Assembly: GCF_036227265.1 (NCBI RefSeq)
Contig: NZ_CP109446.1
Span: 2,803,501-2,867,500, forward strand
From: Streptomyces sp. NBC_01476
GTDB lineage: Bacteria; Actinomycetota; Actinomycetes; Streptomycetales; Streptomycetaceae
Direction: 5' to 3'
DNA: 64,000 nt
Part shown: positions 7,992 through 15,805 of the stretch, in pieces
How the letters are laid out: each line of letters opens with the position of its first letter
Position numbering within the stretch: position 1 is the first letter of the stretch
The notes under the pieces: generated by a model
Seen by the model: only the letters and a program-made list of their open reading frames with translations
Databases searched by the model: none
Told to the model about the DNA's origin: nothing
Program-made: the position numbers and the translations under genes

Positions 7992-9349
7992 CCCCCGTAA
8001 CGGACGGCCCACCAGCCCCCGCTGGACTCTTCGACCCCGGCGCGGAGGCAGCGGCCGCCACCGCCGCGATCCTCGACAGCACGCTGCACTCCGCGGCCCG
8101 CGGTGTCGTCGTCGACTCACCGCCCGGCGCCGGCAAGTCCACCCTGGTGGTCCGCGCCGCCCGTGAACTCGCCGCCGCCGGCGAGTCGTTGATGATCGTC
8201 GCGCAGACCAACGCCCAGGTGGACGACCTCGCCGACCGCCTCGCCACCGCCGAACCGGACCTGCCGGTGGGCCGGCTGCACGGCGCCGACTCGCCGCCCG
8301 ACCCGGCGCTCGACCGGCACCCCGCGCTCACCAAGTCCGCGTCCGTCGCCGACCTGCGCGACCGCGCGGTGGTGATCGCGACCGCCGCGAAGTGGGCGTA
8401 CGTCAAGGACACCGAGCCGTGGCGGCACGCGATCGTGGACGAGGCGTACCAGATGCGCTCGGACGCGCTGCTGCAGGTCGCCGGGCTCTTCGAACGCGCG
8501 CTGTTCGTGGGCGACCCCGGGCAGTTGGACCCGTTCAGTGTGGTGGCCGCCGACCAGTGGGCGGGGCTGAGTTACGACCCCTCGGCGAGCGCGGTGGTCA
8601 CGCTGCTCGCCCACAACCCCGGGCTGCCGCAGCACCGCCTGCCGGTCTCCTGGCGACTGCCCGCCTCCGCGGCGCCGCTGGTCTCCCGTGCCTTCTACCC
8701 GTACACGCCGTTCCGCAGCGGCACCCGTCACGGCGACCGGCGGCTGGTCTTCGGCGTGCCCGCCGACGGCGGCGCCGCCGACCGCGTACTGGACGAGGCG
8801 GCGGACTCCGGGTGGGGACTGCTGGAGCTGCCGGCCCGGCACACCCCGCGTACCGACCCGGAGGCGGTACGGGCGGTCGCCCTGGTGGTGCGGCGGCTGC
8901 TGGACCGCGGCGGCCTCACCTACAGCGCGCCCGATCCCGATCCGGCCCCGCTGAGCGCCGACCGGATCGCCGTCGGCACCGCCCACCGCGACCAGGCGGC
9001 GGCGGTCCGGGGTGCGTTGGCCGCGCTGGGGGTGGCCGGGGTCACCGTCGACACCGCGAACCGGCTCCAGGGCCGCGAGTTCGACGTCACCGTCGTCCTC
9101 CACCCGCTCTCCGGCCGGCCCGACGCGACCGCGTTCCACCTGGAGACCGGCCGCCTGTGCGTGCTGGCCTCCCGCCACCGCCACGCCTGCATCGTCATCT
9201 GCCGCGCCGGGGTCGCCGGCCTCCTCGACGAACACCCCTCCTCCGAGCCGGTCCAGCTCGGCGTCACCGTCAAATTCCCCGACGGCTGGGAGGCCAACCA
9301 CGCGGTGCTGGCCCACCTCGCCGAACACCGCATCCCCTGGCGCCCTTGA
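7988..9349 (+). CDS. Superfamily 1B (Upf1/DNA2-like) helicase
   Basis: The 453-residue protein starts at GTG 7988, overlapping the previous stop as GTGA. It carries a full SF1 helicase motif set. Walker A is SPPGAGKST (residues 44-52), Walker B/motif II is AIVDEAYQM (~150), motif III is VGDPGQLDP (~175), motif IV is SWRLP, motif V is TANRLQGREFDVTVV (~361) and motif VI is LCVLASRHRHACIV. GDPGQLDP and QGREFD place it in the Upf1/DNA2-like SF1B branch rather than UvrD. It is short for the branch and has no nuclease domain. The Cas4-like nuclease is supplied in trans two genes upstream, reproducing a Dna2-like nuclease-helicase pair from separate genes. Confidence 0.88.
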   Translation: MTPVTDGPPAPAGLFDPGAEAAAATAAILDSTLHSAARGVVVDSPPGAGKSTLVVRAARELAAAGESLMIVAQTNAQVDDLADRLATAEPDLPVGRLHGADSPPDPALDRHPALTKSASVADLRDRAVVIATAAKWAYVKDTEPWRHAIVDEAYQMRSDALLQVAGLFERALFVGDPGQLDPFSVVAADQWAGLSYDPSASAVVTLLAHNPGLPQHRLPVSWRLPASAAPLVSRAFYPYTPFRSGTRHGDRRLVFGVPADGGAADRVLDEAADSGWGLLELPARHTPRTDPEAVRAVALVVRRLLDRGGLTYSAPDPDPAPLSADRIAVGTAHRDQAAAVRGALAALGVAGVTVDTANRLQGREFDVTVVLHPLSGRPDATAFHLETGRLCVLASRHRHACIVICRAGVAGLLDEHPSSEPVQLGVTVKFPDGWEANHAVLAHLAEHRIPWRP

Positions 9350-9517
9350 GCCGCAGGCCAGAGACAGCCCATGGCAGAGCGGCCGTGCACGCAGGCAGCC
9401 CGGCGAGGTGATCGCGTCTGCGAACGTCGTCCACTCCGGGTGCCCTCTTGACTCCCCTCAGCCACGAGGGCGAGGGTCATGGACGACGGTGCAACCCACT
9501 TGCCGCAGGAGTGCCCA

Positions 9518-9784
9518 ATGGCCCTGAAGTTCATCGGGATTTGGCCCAACACACCCGACGACGGCTCTCCCACGATGTGGCTGGACGACAGGACAGGAGA
9601 CCTCATCATCCAGTCGTGGAAAGCAGACGCGGCGACCATTCGCGAGGCACAGGAAGTCGGCTCGGTGCCGGGCCATTCGACCGATGTCCCGGAACACGAG
9701 ACCGTGATCCGACTGCCCGCTAACATGCTCCGGTTCATCCCCCGTCCCGACAGTGAGGACAACGGTGGCAACAGCGGTACGTGA
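9518..9784 (+). CDS. Small conserved protein of a Scr1-type regulatory module
   Basis: The protein has 88 residues. The start is ATG 9518 (MALKFIGIWP), because a CAGGAG site lies 6 bp upstream and a longer frame to 9479 has no ribosome site. The text 'PNTPDDGSPTMWLDDRTGDLIIQSWKAD' is typical of small actinobacterial proteins found beside DUF6879 and Scr1-type XRE genes. Function is unknown. It overlaps the next gene by about 20 bp. Confidence 0.8.
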   Translation: MALKFIGIWPNTPDDGSPTMWLDDRTGDLIIQSWKADAATIREAQEVGSVPGHSTDVPEHETVIRLPANMLRFIPRPDSEDNGGNSGT

Positions 9785-10283
9785 GGCCCTCGCGACGGCG
9801 CAGCACTCAGCGATGCACCTGGAGATGCGCGACAGCTACATGAGGGACGACCCTGAGTTCATCCGCTGGCAGCAGGGGCACCGGTACGACGCGAACGACC
9901 GGGACTCGTGGTGGCGGCCATGGCTCGATGTCGTGTCCGAGACGACCAGCCGTGGCGTGATGATGCGGCGGCTTCGTGTCGTTTCAGAGCCGCTGAGCGA
10001 TTACGTGCGGTACGAGTACGACGGGACGTTTACGAACATCGCAGCAGGAGAAGATGTCCGCTGGCTCCCTCGCTCACGCGCCCGGGAGCTGCTGCTTCCC
10101 GCGTTGGACGGCTGGGTCGTGGACGAACGGACCTTGATCCTCCATCACTTCGACGGCGAGGGTCAGTGGACCGGCCCCCGCATGGAGGTCTGCCAGGATC
10201 CGGCCTTGGCCAAGCAGTACGCCACGGCTTACGAAGCCGCGTGGGAACGTGCGATTCCACACGCGGAGTACCGGCCGGACTGA
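9765..10283 (+). CDS. DUF6879-family protein
   Basis: The protein has 172 residues from GTG 9765, which has GAGG 6 bp upstream; GTG 9753 is an alternative. The opening AQHSAMHLEMRDSYMRDDPEF and the text RGVMMRRLRVVSEPLSDYVRYEY, then LLPALDGWVVDERTLILHHFD, match the DUF6879 family that accompanies Scr1/WhiJ-like regulators in streptomycetes. It may be an effector or toxin-like partner of the downstream XRE protein, but this is by genome-context analogy only. The order small protein, DUF6879, XRE-DUF5753 is compact, with a 12-bp gap to the regulator. Confidence 0.85.
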   Translation: MATAVREALATAQHSAMHLEMRDSYMRDDPEFIRWQQGHRYDANDRDSWWRPWLDVVSETTSRGVMMRRLRVVSEPLSDYVRYEYDGTFTNIAAGEDVRWLPRSRARELLLPALDGWVVDERTLILHHFDGEGQWTGPRMEVCQDPALAKQYATAYEAAWERAIPHAEYRPD

Positions 10284-10295
10284 CGAACACGCGCC

Positions 10296-11144
10296 ATGGC
10301 TGTCTCCGCTTCTTCCAGCGCCCAGCAGGCGCGGCAGGCTCTCGCTGATCGACTCACGGAGCTTTGCCGGGATGCCGGGTTGTCCGGGCGCGACATCGCC
10401 GAACGCTGCGGATGGAGCCCTTCCAAATCCTCTCGGACAATGAACGGCCGTACGCCTCCGTCCACCGAGGACATTCGCGCTTGGTGTCGGGCATGCGGGG
10501 CCGATGACCAGGCCGATGATCTGATTGCGATGCTCCGGACGGCTGAAGGAATGTGGGTCGGCTGGCGGCGCATGGAGCGCTCCGGACTCAAGCAGGCCCA
10601 GGAGGCTCGTCTACCGCTGTACCAGCGCACCCGCCGCTTCCGCTCTTACTCCTCCTGGCTCGTGCCCGGCATGATCCAGACGCGGCCTTACACGACAGCC
10701 GTCCTGCAAGCTGTCCAGCGACGGCGCGGTTTGGTCGATGACGTAGCAAAAGCGGTGGCCGCCCGGATGGATCGTCAGCGCGTTCTGTACGAAGGTGACC
10801 GCACGTTTGCTTTCCTCATTGAGGAGTCCGCGATCCGGTCGGGCGCAGGCGACGCGGAGGTCATGTCCGGTCAACTTGGCCACTTGATCTCGATTGCTTC
10901 TCTTCCCAACGTGAGTTTGGGAGTTGTGCCCATGAGGCCGGACCGGGAACGGTGGCCGGTCGAAGGGTTCTGGATCTACGACACGGCACAGGTCAATGTC
11001 GAGTTGGTCTCCGGCTACCTCACGATCACACAGCCCGGCGAAGTGGCCATGTACGCCGACACATTCGCCGAGTTGGCGGATCTGGCCGTGTACGGGGCGG
11101 GAGCCCGCGCCCTGATCACAGCAGCGATGGACTCCCTCGGATAA
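10296..11144 (+). CDS. XRE helix-turn-helix regulator, Scr1 family (DUF5753)
   Basis: The protein has 282 residues. The N-terminal HTH spans about residues 10-70 (LTELCRDAGLSGRDIAERCGWSPSKSSRTMNG). It is followed by the DUF5753 ligand-type domain with its hallmark strings YSSWLVPGMIQTRPYTTAVL, RMDRQRVLY, FLIEESAIR, GHLISIASLPNVSLGVVPM and FWIYDTAQVNVELV. These proteins are WhiJ-like regulators or antitoxin-like partners in streptomycetes. Here it closes a three-gene module that starts at 9518. The candidate RiPP peptide and methyltransferase begin 105 bp downstream on the same strand, so this regulator could control them. Confidence 0.92.
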   Translation: MAVSASSSAQQARQALADRLTELCRDAGLSGRDIAERCGWSPSKSSRTMNGRTPPSTEDIRAWCRACGADDQADDLIAMLRTAEGMWVGWRRMERSGLKQAQEARLPLYQRTRRFRSYSSWLVPGMIQTRPYTTAVLQAVQRRRGLVDDVAKAVAARMDRQRVLYEGDRTFAFLIEESAIRSGAGDAEVMSGQLGHLISIASLPNVSLGVVPMRPDRERWPVEGFWIYDTAQVNVELVSGYLTITQPGEVAMYADTFAELADLAVYGAGARALITAAMDSLG

Positions 11145-11249
11145 CTGCCGTGCAATCCCGTGCAAGCTCGTGGACGGACAACTCCACACCTCCCTAACGT
11201 CCTTGGTGCAGGGCACCACCGATTCCGTCATTATCGGAGGAGACGATCC

Positions 11250-11384
11250 ATGAAAAGGCTCGGAACGTGCTTCGCTCAGGCCGGCGACGGAGATGACGAC
11301 GACCTTCCCGGCACCCCCTGGACACCGCCGGAGCCCAGCCCCGACGGCGGGAGCCCGGAAGGCGATGGGAAACACCGCAAGTGA
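11250..11384 (+). CDS. Asp-rich 44-residue peptide, candidate RiPP precursor
   Basis: ATG 11250 has a strong CGGAGG site at 11235-11240. The peptide begins MKRLGTCFAQAG. It then has an acidic run D13-G-D-D-D-D18, a Pro/Thr/Trp stretch, D32-G-G, D39-G and a basic KHRK end. Three Asp-Gly pairs (13-14, 32-33, 39-40) and the Asp run are the sequences most prone to aspartimide formation. The stop TGA (11382-11384) overlaps the start of a PIMT-like O-methyltransferase gene as GTGATG. That is the precursor/modifier layout of imiditides and related aspartimide RiPPs. There is no signal peptide and no ATP-grasp or lanthionine enzyme nearby. That it is a substrate of the methyltransferase is inference. 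Confidence 0.62.
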   Translation: MKRLGTCFAQAGDGDDDDLPGTPWTPPEPSPDGGSPEGDGKHRK

Positions 11385-12571
11385 TGAACGGTTCCACTGA
11401 GCGGGACGAGCGGCCTGGTCGTACCGAACTGGGCCGCTCCCTCCTGGACAACGGATTCATGACCTCGGACTGGGCACCCGCGTTCGAGGCCGTGCCCCGT
11501 GCGGCCTTCCTGCCCGGTCTGATGTGGCCGCACGACCCCACCACCGGCCGGGCGGTCACGGTGAACAGGACCGATGACCCGGCCGCCTGGTGGGGCTACG
11601 CCGACTCCAATGTGCCGATCGTCACACAGTGGGACGACGGGCGGCACACCGGAACAGAACCCGGAGGGGTCTTCACCTCTTCGTCCTCCATGCCGAGCGT
11701 GGTCTTCTCGATGCTCGCGGACCTGGACGTCCATCCCGGTCAGAGCGTGCTGGAGATCGGCACGGGCACGGGATGGAACGCCGCCCTTCTGGCACACCGC
11801 GTGGGAGCCGGGAACGTGGTGTCGGTGGAATTGGATCCAGCCGTGTCCGAAGGGGCCCGACAGGCTCTGCGGCACTTCGGCTACCGCGACGTGCGTGTCA
11901 TCACCGGTGACGGACTGCTCGGCTACCCGCCGGCCGCTCCCTACGACCGTGTGATCGCCACGTGTGGCCTGCGCTCCGGCATGTTCAACTGGGTGCGCCA
12001 GACCGCCCCGGGCGGAATCGTCGTCGTTCCATGGGGCACCTACTTCGGCTACACCGAGGCCACGGCGCGACTGGTGGTCGCCGCGGACGGCACGAGTGCG
12101 TCCGGGCACTTCACCCGCCCGGTCAACTTCATGCGTATGCGCTCTCAACGTCTCGCCCGGCCGGAGCACAGCAGCTACGTACCTGCGCAGGGCATGGGCG
12201 ACGCGGTCAGGTCCACCACCACGGTCACGGAGGCGGAATTCCTGACGGGCAGTTACGACGTCGAAGCGTTCGCGGTCGGTTTGCGGGTGCCGGACTGCAC
12301 GCACACACCCGACCGCAAGCGGGACGGAAAGCGGCCGGTGTGGTTCTACAGCCTCACGGACATGTCGTGGGCAGTCGTCATCTTCCGCGACAGCGGCAAG
12401 GAGGCGACCGTCCATCAGTCCGGCAACCGGCGACTGTGGGACGAGGTGGAGGCGGCATTCCGCTGGTGGCTGGGGCAGGGACGGCCTGACTTCGACCGGT
12501 TCGGGCTCACCGTGACGGCAGACCGTCAAGTCCCCTGGCTGGACGACCCGTCCAACGTGCTGAGCGGGTGA
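11381..12571 (+). CDS. PIMT-like (protein L-isoaspartyl) O-methyltransferase, RiPP-type
   Basis: The 396-residue protein starts at GTG 11381 or ATG 11384, overlapping the stop of the 44-residue peptide gene. The N-terminal half is protein-isoaspartate methyltransferase-like: AFEAVPRAAFLP, TSSSSMPSVVFSML, SAM motif SVLEIGTGTGWNAALLA (~residue 120), VVSVELDPAV, VITGDGLLG and APYDRVIATCG. About 170 further residues at the C-terminus (SWAVVIFRD, LWDEVEAAFRWW, FDRFGLTVT, VPWLDDP) are absent from housekeeping PIMTs. They are seen in the enlarged relatives tied to FxLD lanthipeptide, graspetide and imiditide pathways, which methylate Asp side chains so that aspartimide forms. The coupled upstream peptide is the obvious substrate candidate. 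Confidence 0.82.
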   Translation: MMNGSTERDERPGRTELGRSLLDNGFMTSDWAPAFEAVPRAAFLPGLMWPHDPTTGRAVTVNRTDDPAAWWGYADSNVPIVTQWDDGRHTGTEPGGVFTSSSSMPSVVFSMLADLDVHPGQSVLEIGTGTGWNAALLAHRVGAGNVVSVELDPAVSEGARQALRHFGYRDVRVITGDGLLGYPPAAPYDRVIATCGLRSGMFNWVRQTAPGGIVVVPWGTYFGYTEATARLVVAADGTSASGHFTRPVNFMRMRSQRLARPEHSSYVPAQGMGDAVRSTTTVTEAEFLTGSYDVEAFAVGLRVPDCTHTPDRKRDGKRPVWFYSLTDMSWAVVIFRDSGKEATVHQSGNRRLWDEVEAAFRWWLGQGRPDFDRFGLTVTADRQVPWLDDPSNVLSG

Positions 12572-12610
12572 AGACCGCCGTCGGCACCCCGTGAGCACAG
12601 AAGGACCCGG

Positions 12611-13552
12611 CTATTTGTTCTGGAGGGTGCCCAGGGGGGCGGGGGTGTGGGCGAGGGCGGTGGCTGCCGACTTCCAGGTGGTGTCGCCGGGGTCGAAGGC
12701 GCTGCGCAGGTAGGCCGTGGTGAGGTGCTGGATGAGGGCGACGCGTGCGGGGCTCTCGTCCAGCGTCGCGGCGGCCTCGTAGCCGTTGATGCCGCCGAGC
12801 GAGTGCTCGGCCCCGAAGAGCGTGAGCAGGCTCTTGTTCCCCGGGCTGCAGGTGTAGGGGTCGGTGAACCAGTCCGGTCCGCGGGTGGACAGCAGGGACT
12901 GGTCGTGGTCCCCGGCCACGATGAGAGCGGGCCGGGTCATGGTGGCGAAGGACGGCCGCATGAAGGGGAAGTGCTCGGCGGCGAACGGCGTCAGGTCGTC
13001 GCCGAGGCCGGTCAGGGCGAGCAGCACGCCGGCCGTGACCCGGGGGTCGGACAGGTCCTCGCCGGGCACCCCGCCGTCGTCCAGGACGCGCGCGCCCAGC
13101 AGCGCGCTCGCGCTCTGGGCTCCCCAGGAGTGGCCGGCCACCGCGACCCGGCCGCGGTCGAGACGTCCGCCGAGGCCCGGCACGGCGGCTGCCAGCACGT
13201 CGAGCCCGTCCAGCACCCGCACCAGGTCCTCGATACGCCATCGCCAGATCCGCGGCGTACGGGGGTCCTCGGGCGGCAGCGCGAGCGTCCTGGAGTCGAG
13301 GTGGGTGGGCTGCAGGACCACGAAGCCCTCGGCGGCCCAGTGGTCGGCCAGCGGGGCGTAGTCGTTCATCGACCCGCCGAAGCCGTGCGAGAAGACGATG
13401 ACGGGCAGGTCGCCACCGGTGGCGGGGGCGGTCACGCGGACCTGGAGGTCCGTACCGCGGCCCGGGGCGGGCAGCACCACCGGCCGCGCGGATATGACCG
13501 TGGAGGGTGTGGCCGCGCTCGGCCGGGCGGTCAGGGTGTTCGGGTCGGACAT
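12611..13552 (-). CDS. Alpha/beta hydrolase (chlorophyllase/PAF-hydrolase-like)
   Basis: The 313-residue protein starts at ATG 13552 (MSDPNTL) with AAAAGG upstream; an in-frame ATG at 13582 lacks a ribosome site. Oxyanion segment is VIVFSHGFGGSMNDY, nucleophile elbow AVAGHSWGAQSA, and the acid/His segment includes IVAGDHDQSL and GAEHSLGG. These give a complete Ser-Asp-His hydrolase of the dienelactone hydrolase/chlorophyllase-like group. There is no clear signal peptide, so it is probably cytoplasmic. It is divergent from a TetR gene, with a 39-bp inverted repeat in the shared promoter region, so the hydrolase is probably the TetR target. The substrate is unknown. Confidence 0.9.
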   Translation of the reverse strand: MSDPNTLTARPSAATPSTVISARPVVLPAPGRGTDLQVRVTAPATGGDLPVIVFSHGFGGSMNDYAPLADHWAAEGFVVLQPTHLDSRTLALPPEDPRTPRIWRWRIEDLVRVLDGLDVLAAAVPGLGGRLDRGRVAVAGHSWGAQSASALLGARVLDDGGVPGEDLSDPRVTAGVLLALTGLGDDLTPFAAEHFPFMRPSFATMTRPALIVAGDHDQSLLSTRGPDWFTDPYTCSPGNKSLLTLFGAEHSLGGINGYEAAATLDESPARVALIQHLTTAYLRSAFDPGDTTWKSAATALAHTPAPLGTLQNK

Positions 13553-13653
13553 GGACGTGCCTTTTGTTCGGTTGCTCCGCATGCTCGGTCCGCCGGTCCC
13601 TGCCCGGCGGACGGCTTGGCCGCCCCGCCGGGGCTCTGCCACAATGCATGAAA

Positions 13654-13692
13654 CGGAACCTCGCTCCGCAAACGATACGGAGCGTTGTTCCG
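13654..13692. promoter_or_regulatory. Large inverted repeat, TetR operator candidate
   Basis: Arms CGGAACCTCGCTCCG (13654-13668) and CGGAGCGTTGTTCCG (13678-13692) are inverted repeats at 13 of 15 positions around a 9-bp centre. The element lies between the divergent hydrolase and TetR starts, 30 bp before the TetR start. This is typical for autoregulation and for repression of the neighbour. Confidence 0.72.
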
Positions 13693-13722
13693 CTTCGCAA
13701 GTCTCACGGAGGGATCGCCACG

Positions 13723-14313
13723 GTGAACGACAGCGGCCAGGGCACGGGAAGCGCCGCCGCACCCAAGCGCAAGGACGCCCGGCGCAATCAGCAGACCTTG
13801 CTGGACGCGGCCGCCGCGGTCTTCGTCAGCTCGGGCGTCGAGGCGCCGGTACGCGACATCGCGGCCCGGGCCGGCGTCGGGATGGGCACCATCTACCGCC
13901 ACTTCCCGACCCGCGCGGACCTCATCGTGGCCGTCTACCGGCACCAGGTCGAAGCCTGCGCCGAGGCCGGTCCCGCGCTGCTGGCGAGCCGCGCGACCCC
14001 TTACGACGCGCTGAAGGAGTGGATCGACCTCTTCGTGGACTTCCTGGTCACCAAGCACGGACTCGCCGCCGTGCTGCACCCCGACAACGCCGGTTTCGAC
14101 ACGCTGCACGCCTACTTCCTCGACCGGCTCGTCCCCGTGTGCGACCAGCTGCTCGACGCCGCGGCCGGCTCCGGCGAGATCCGCGCCGACCTCGCGGGCC
14201 TGGAGCTGATGCGGGGCGTGGGCAACCTCTGCATCGGCGCGGAGAACGACCCGTCCTACGACGCCCGCCGCCTGGTCGCCGTCCTCGTCTCGGGTCTGCG
14301 CCGGGAGCAGTGA
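13723..14313 (+). CDS. TetR/AcrR family transcriptional regulator
   Basis: The 196-residue protein starts at GTG 13723 with CGGAGGGA 8 bp upstream; a longer frame overlaps the operator and the divergent gene and is rejected. HTH residues ~22-68: TLLDAAAAVFVSSGVEAPVRDIAARAGVGMGTIYRHFPTRADL (two short parts of the DNA-binding domain). The C-terminal region (WIDLFVDFLVTKHGLA, DQLLDAAAGSGEIRADLAGLELMRGVG) resembles the SBD domain common in Streptomyces TetR proteins. It probably binds the inverted repeat at 13654-13692 and regulates the divergent hydrolase. Confidence 0.94.
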   Translation: MNDSGQGTGSAAAPKRKDARRNQQTLLDAAAAVFVSSGVEAPVRDIAARAGVGMGTIYRHFPTRADLIVAVYRHQVEACAEAGPALLASRATPYDALKEWIDLFVDFLVTKHGLAAVLHPDNAGFDTLHAYFLDRLVPVCDQLLDAAAGSGEIRADLAGLELMRGVGNLCIGAENDPSYDARRLVAVLVSGLRREQ

Positions 14314-14351
14314 CGCAGGGTGACCGCCCGGTCGCCGAAAACGCCCCGCCC

Positions 14352-14357
14352 TAGAAT
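14352..14357 (+). promoter_or_regulatory. -10 element for a leaderless transcript
   Basis: TAGAAT fits the actinobacterial TANNNT -10 pattern and ends 7 bp before the ATG at 14365. Together with the lack of a ribosome site this predicts transcription starting at or next to the start codon. The -35 region is weak. Confidence 0.5.
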
Positions 14358-14364
14358 GCGGGGC

Positions 14365-15177
14365 ATGCACGACCAGCCCTTCTCTCCGTCCCGCATTGAT
14401 TCCGCCGTACGCGCCTGGGGCGCCGCTTTCCGGATCATCACGTCCGCCGAGCCCACGATGCGCCATTACGCCGGCCGGCAGGAAACGCACGTGGTGTTCA
14501 CCGGAAGCCAGGCGGCGAGCACCAACGGCGTTTTCTCCTTTTCCGCTCCGCCCGATCCCGACGAGATCGCGCTGCTGGCCGGCCGGGCCGCCGAAACCGC
14601 CGCGCAGTACCCGGAGTTCGCACCGTGGTGCGTACAAGTACGCGGCCGGCCCGACGAACGGATCCGGCGGGAAGCGGCCCGGCACGGGCTCACCGACGAG
14701 TCGTGGGAGCCGTTCATGGTGCGCGACCTGGACCGTTCGCCCAGCACCGACGCCGACGCCGCGCCCGGCTCGCCGGAATTGCGGATACGTGCGGTGTCCG
14801 GCGCGGAGCACGACCTCTACCTCACCGCGATGAGCACGGGATTCCAGGTCCCCAAGGAGGTCTTCGCGGCGCTTTTCACCCCGGCGGTCATCAATGCGCC
14901 GGCCGTGACCGCGTACATCGGGGAAGTGGACGGCGAAGCGGTCTGCACCGCCATGGGAGTCGTCACCGACGGCCATGTCGGGGTATTCAACGTCTCCACC
15001 GCACCGGCCCACCGGAAACGCGGATTGGGGGCCCGGATGACCGAACACGTCGTCCGTGCGGGACATCACGCCGGTGCGCGGACCGCCTATCTGCGGGCCT
15101 CTGAGATGGGCCTGGGCGTCTATGAGTCCGTCGGTTTCAGCACGGCCGAGCACTGGACCTACCTGAGCGCTCCGTAG
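14365..15177 (+). CDS. GNAT-family N-acetyltransferase
   Basis: The 270-residue protein starts at ATG 14365 (MHDQPFS), apparently leaderless. The N-terminal half is an unclassified GNAT-like lobe (YAGRQETHVVFTGS...PEFAPWCVQVRG). The C-terminal half has the acetyl-CoA motif NVSTAPAHRKRGLGARMTEHVV with R-x-x-G-x-G/A, and ends YLRASEMGLGVYESVGFSTAE (motif B, 'YESVGF'). The substrate is unknown. It is a single gene, convergent with the small hypothetical at 15243. Confidence 0.9.
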   Translation: MHDQPFSPSRIDSAVRAWGAAFRIITSAEPTMRHYAGRQETHVVFTGSQAASTNGVFSFSAPPDPDEIALLAGRAAETAAQYPEFAPWCVQVRGRPDERIRREAARHGLTDESWEPFMVRDLDRSPSTDADAAPGSPELRIRAVSGAEHDLYLTAMSTGFQVPKEVFAALFTPAVINAPAVTAYIGEVDGEAVCTAMGVVTDGHVGVFNVSTAPAHRKRGLGARMTEHVVRAGHHAGARTAYLRASEMGLGVYESVGFSTAEHWTYLSAP

Positions 15178-15242
15178 TCACCGCGACGAGCGGGGCGCGG
15201 GAGCGCCGCCCGCCCGCGAGAACCCGGGAGAACCCGGGAGGA

Positions 15243-15608
15243 CTACGCGTCGAGGTAGTCGTGGGAGGGGGCGGCCGGTGCGACGACCACGGCGCCGTCG
15301 CGGACCTGCCACTCGTGCATCCCGCCGGTCTCGTGGCTGACCAGGAAGAGTCCGGTGACGGGGTCCTCCTCGTCGGCGCCCGGGACGCGGGCGAGGAGCC
15401 GCATTTCCGTCAGGATGCCGTCGACGTTCTGCTCGCGGACGTCCGCGCCGAAGAAGACCCAGTTCGTCCAGTTGTACTGGCGGGGCGGGAAGACCCAGCC
15501 CCCGCCGTAGGAGCGGCCCGCCGCGCGGGTGTCGACGATCTCCCTGATCCGCACGAGCTGCCGGTCGTCGCACTCCAGCCAGCCCCGCACACTGACGTAA
15601 ACACCCAT
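15243..15608 (-). CDS. Conserved hypothetical protein (WLECD/NWTNW family)
   Basis: The 121-residue protein starts at ATG 15608 behind GGGGGAAAG; longer frames to 15971 run into unrelated sequence. It begins MGVYVSVRGWLECDDRQL and contains YGGGWVFPPRQYNWTNWVFF and LFLVSHETGGMHEWQVRDG. This is a Trp/aromatic-rich small cytosolic protein of a family I recall as common but uncharacterised in streptomycetes, sometimes viewed as immunity-like. No catalytic motif is seen and function is unknown. Confidence 0.82.
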   Translation of the reverse strand: MGVYVSVRGWLECDDRQLVRIREIVDTRAAGRSYGGGWVFPPRQYNWTNWVFFGADVREQNVDGILTEMRLLARVPGADEEDPVTGLFLVSHETGGMHEWQVRDGAVVVAPAAPSHDYLDA

Positions 15609-15805
15609 CGCTTTCCCCCGTGTCCGTCCGCCCCCCGCCAAGAGGACGCTAGGCGCGCCGTACCGCCCCTCGCAACGCCATAAACCCGGGCGGGCGGGCG
15701 GCTGCGCCGGGCCTTGGCGGACGGCTGGCCGTAGCTGCACGAAGGTGGCCGCCGACGGCCGTGGCCCGTACCGAGGGGTTCGGTACGGGCCACGGGGGGT
15801 GCCGG

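Noticed and set aside
4680..8120. Very long minus-strand open frame (1146 codons) opposite the nuclease, unknown protein and helicase genes
   Set aside because: It is a product of GC-rich third positions. The plus-strand genes have recognisable motifs, overlaps and ribosome sites; the minus frame is Arg/Ser/Gly-rich and shows no domain.
9448..9723. Small open frame upstream of the DUF6879 module
   Set aside because: Overlaps the better supported gene at 9518 in another frame; no ribosome site and no recognisable sequence.
12611..13762. A longer hydrolase start upstream of 13552
   Set aside because: It would run through the operator and the divergent TetR promoter and has no ribosome site.
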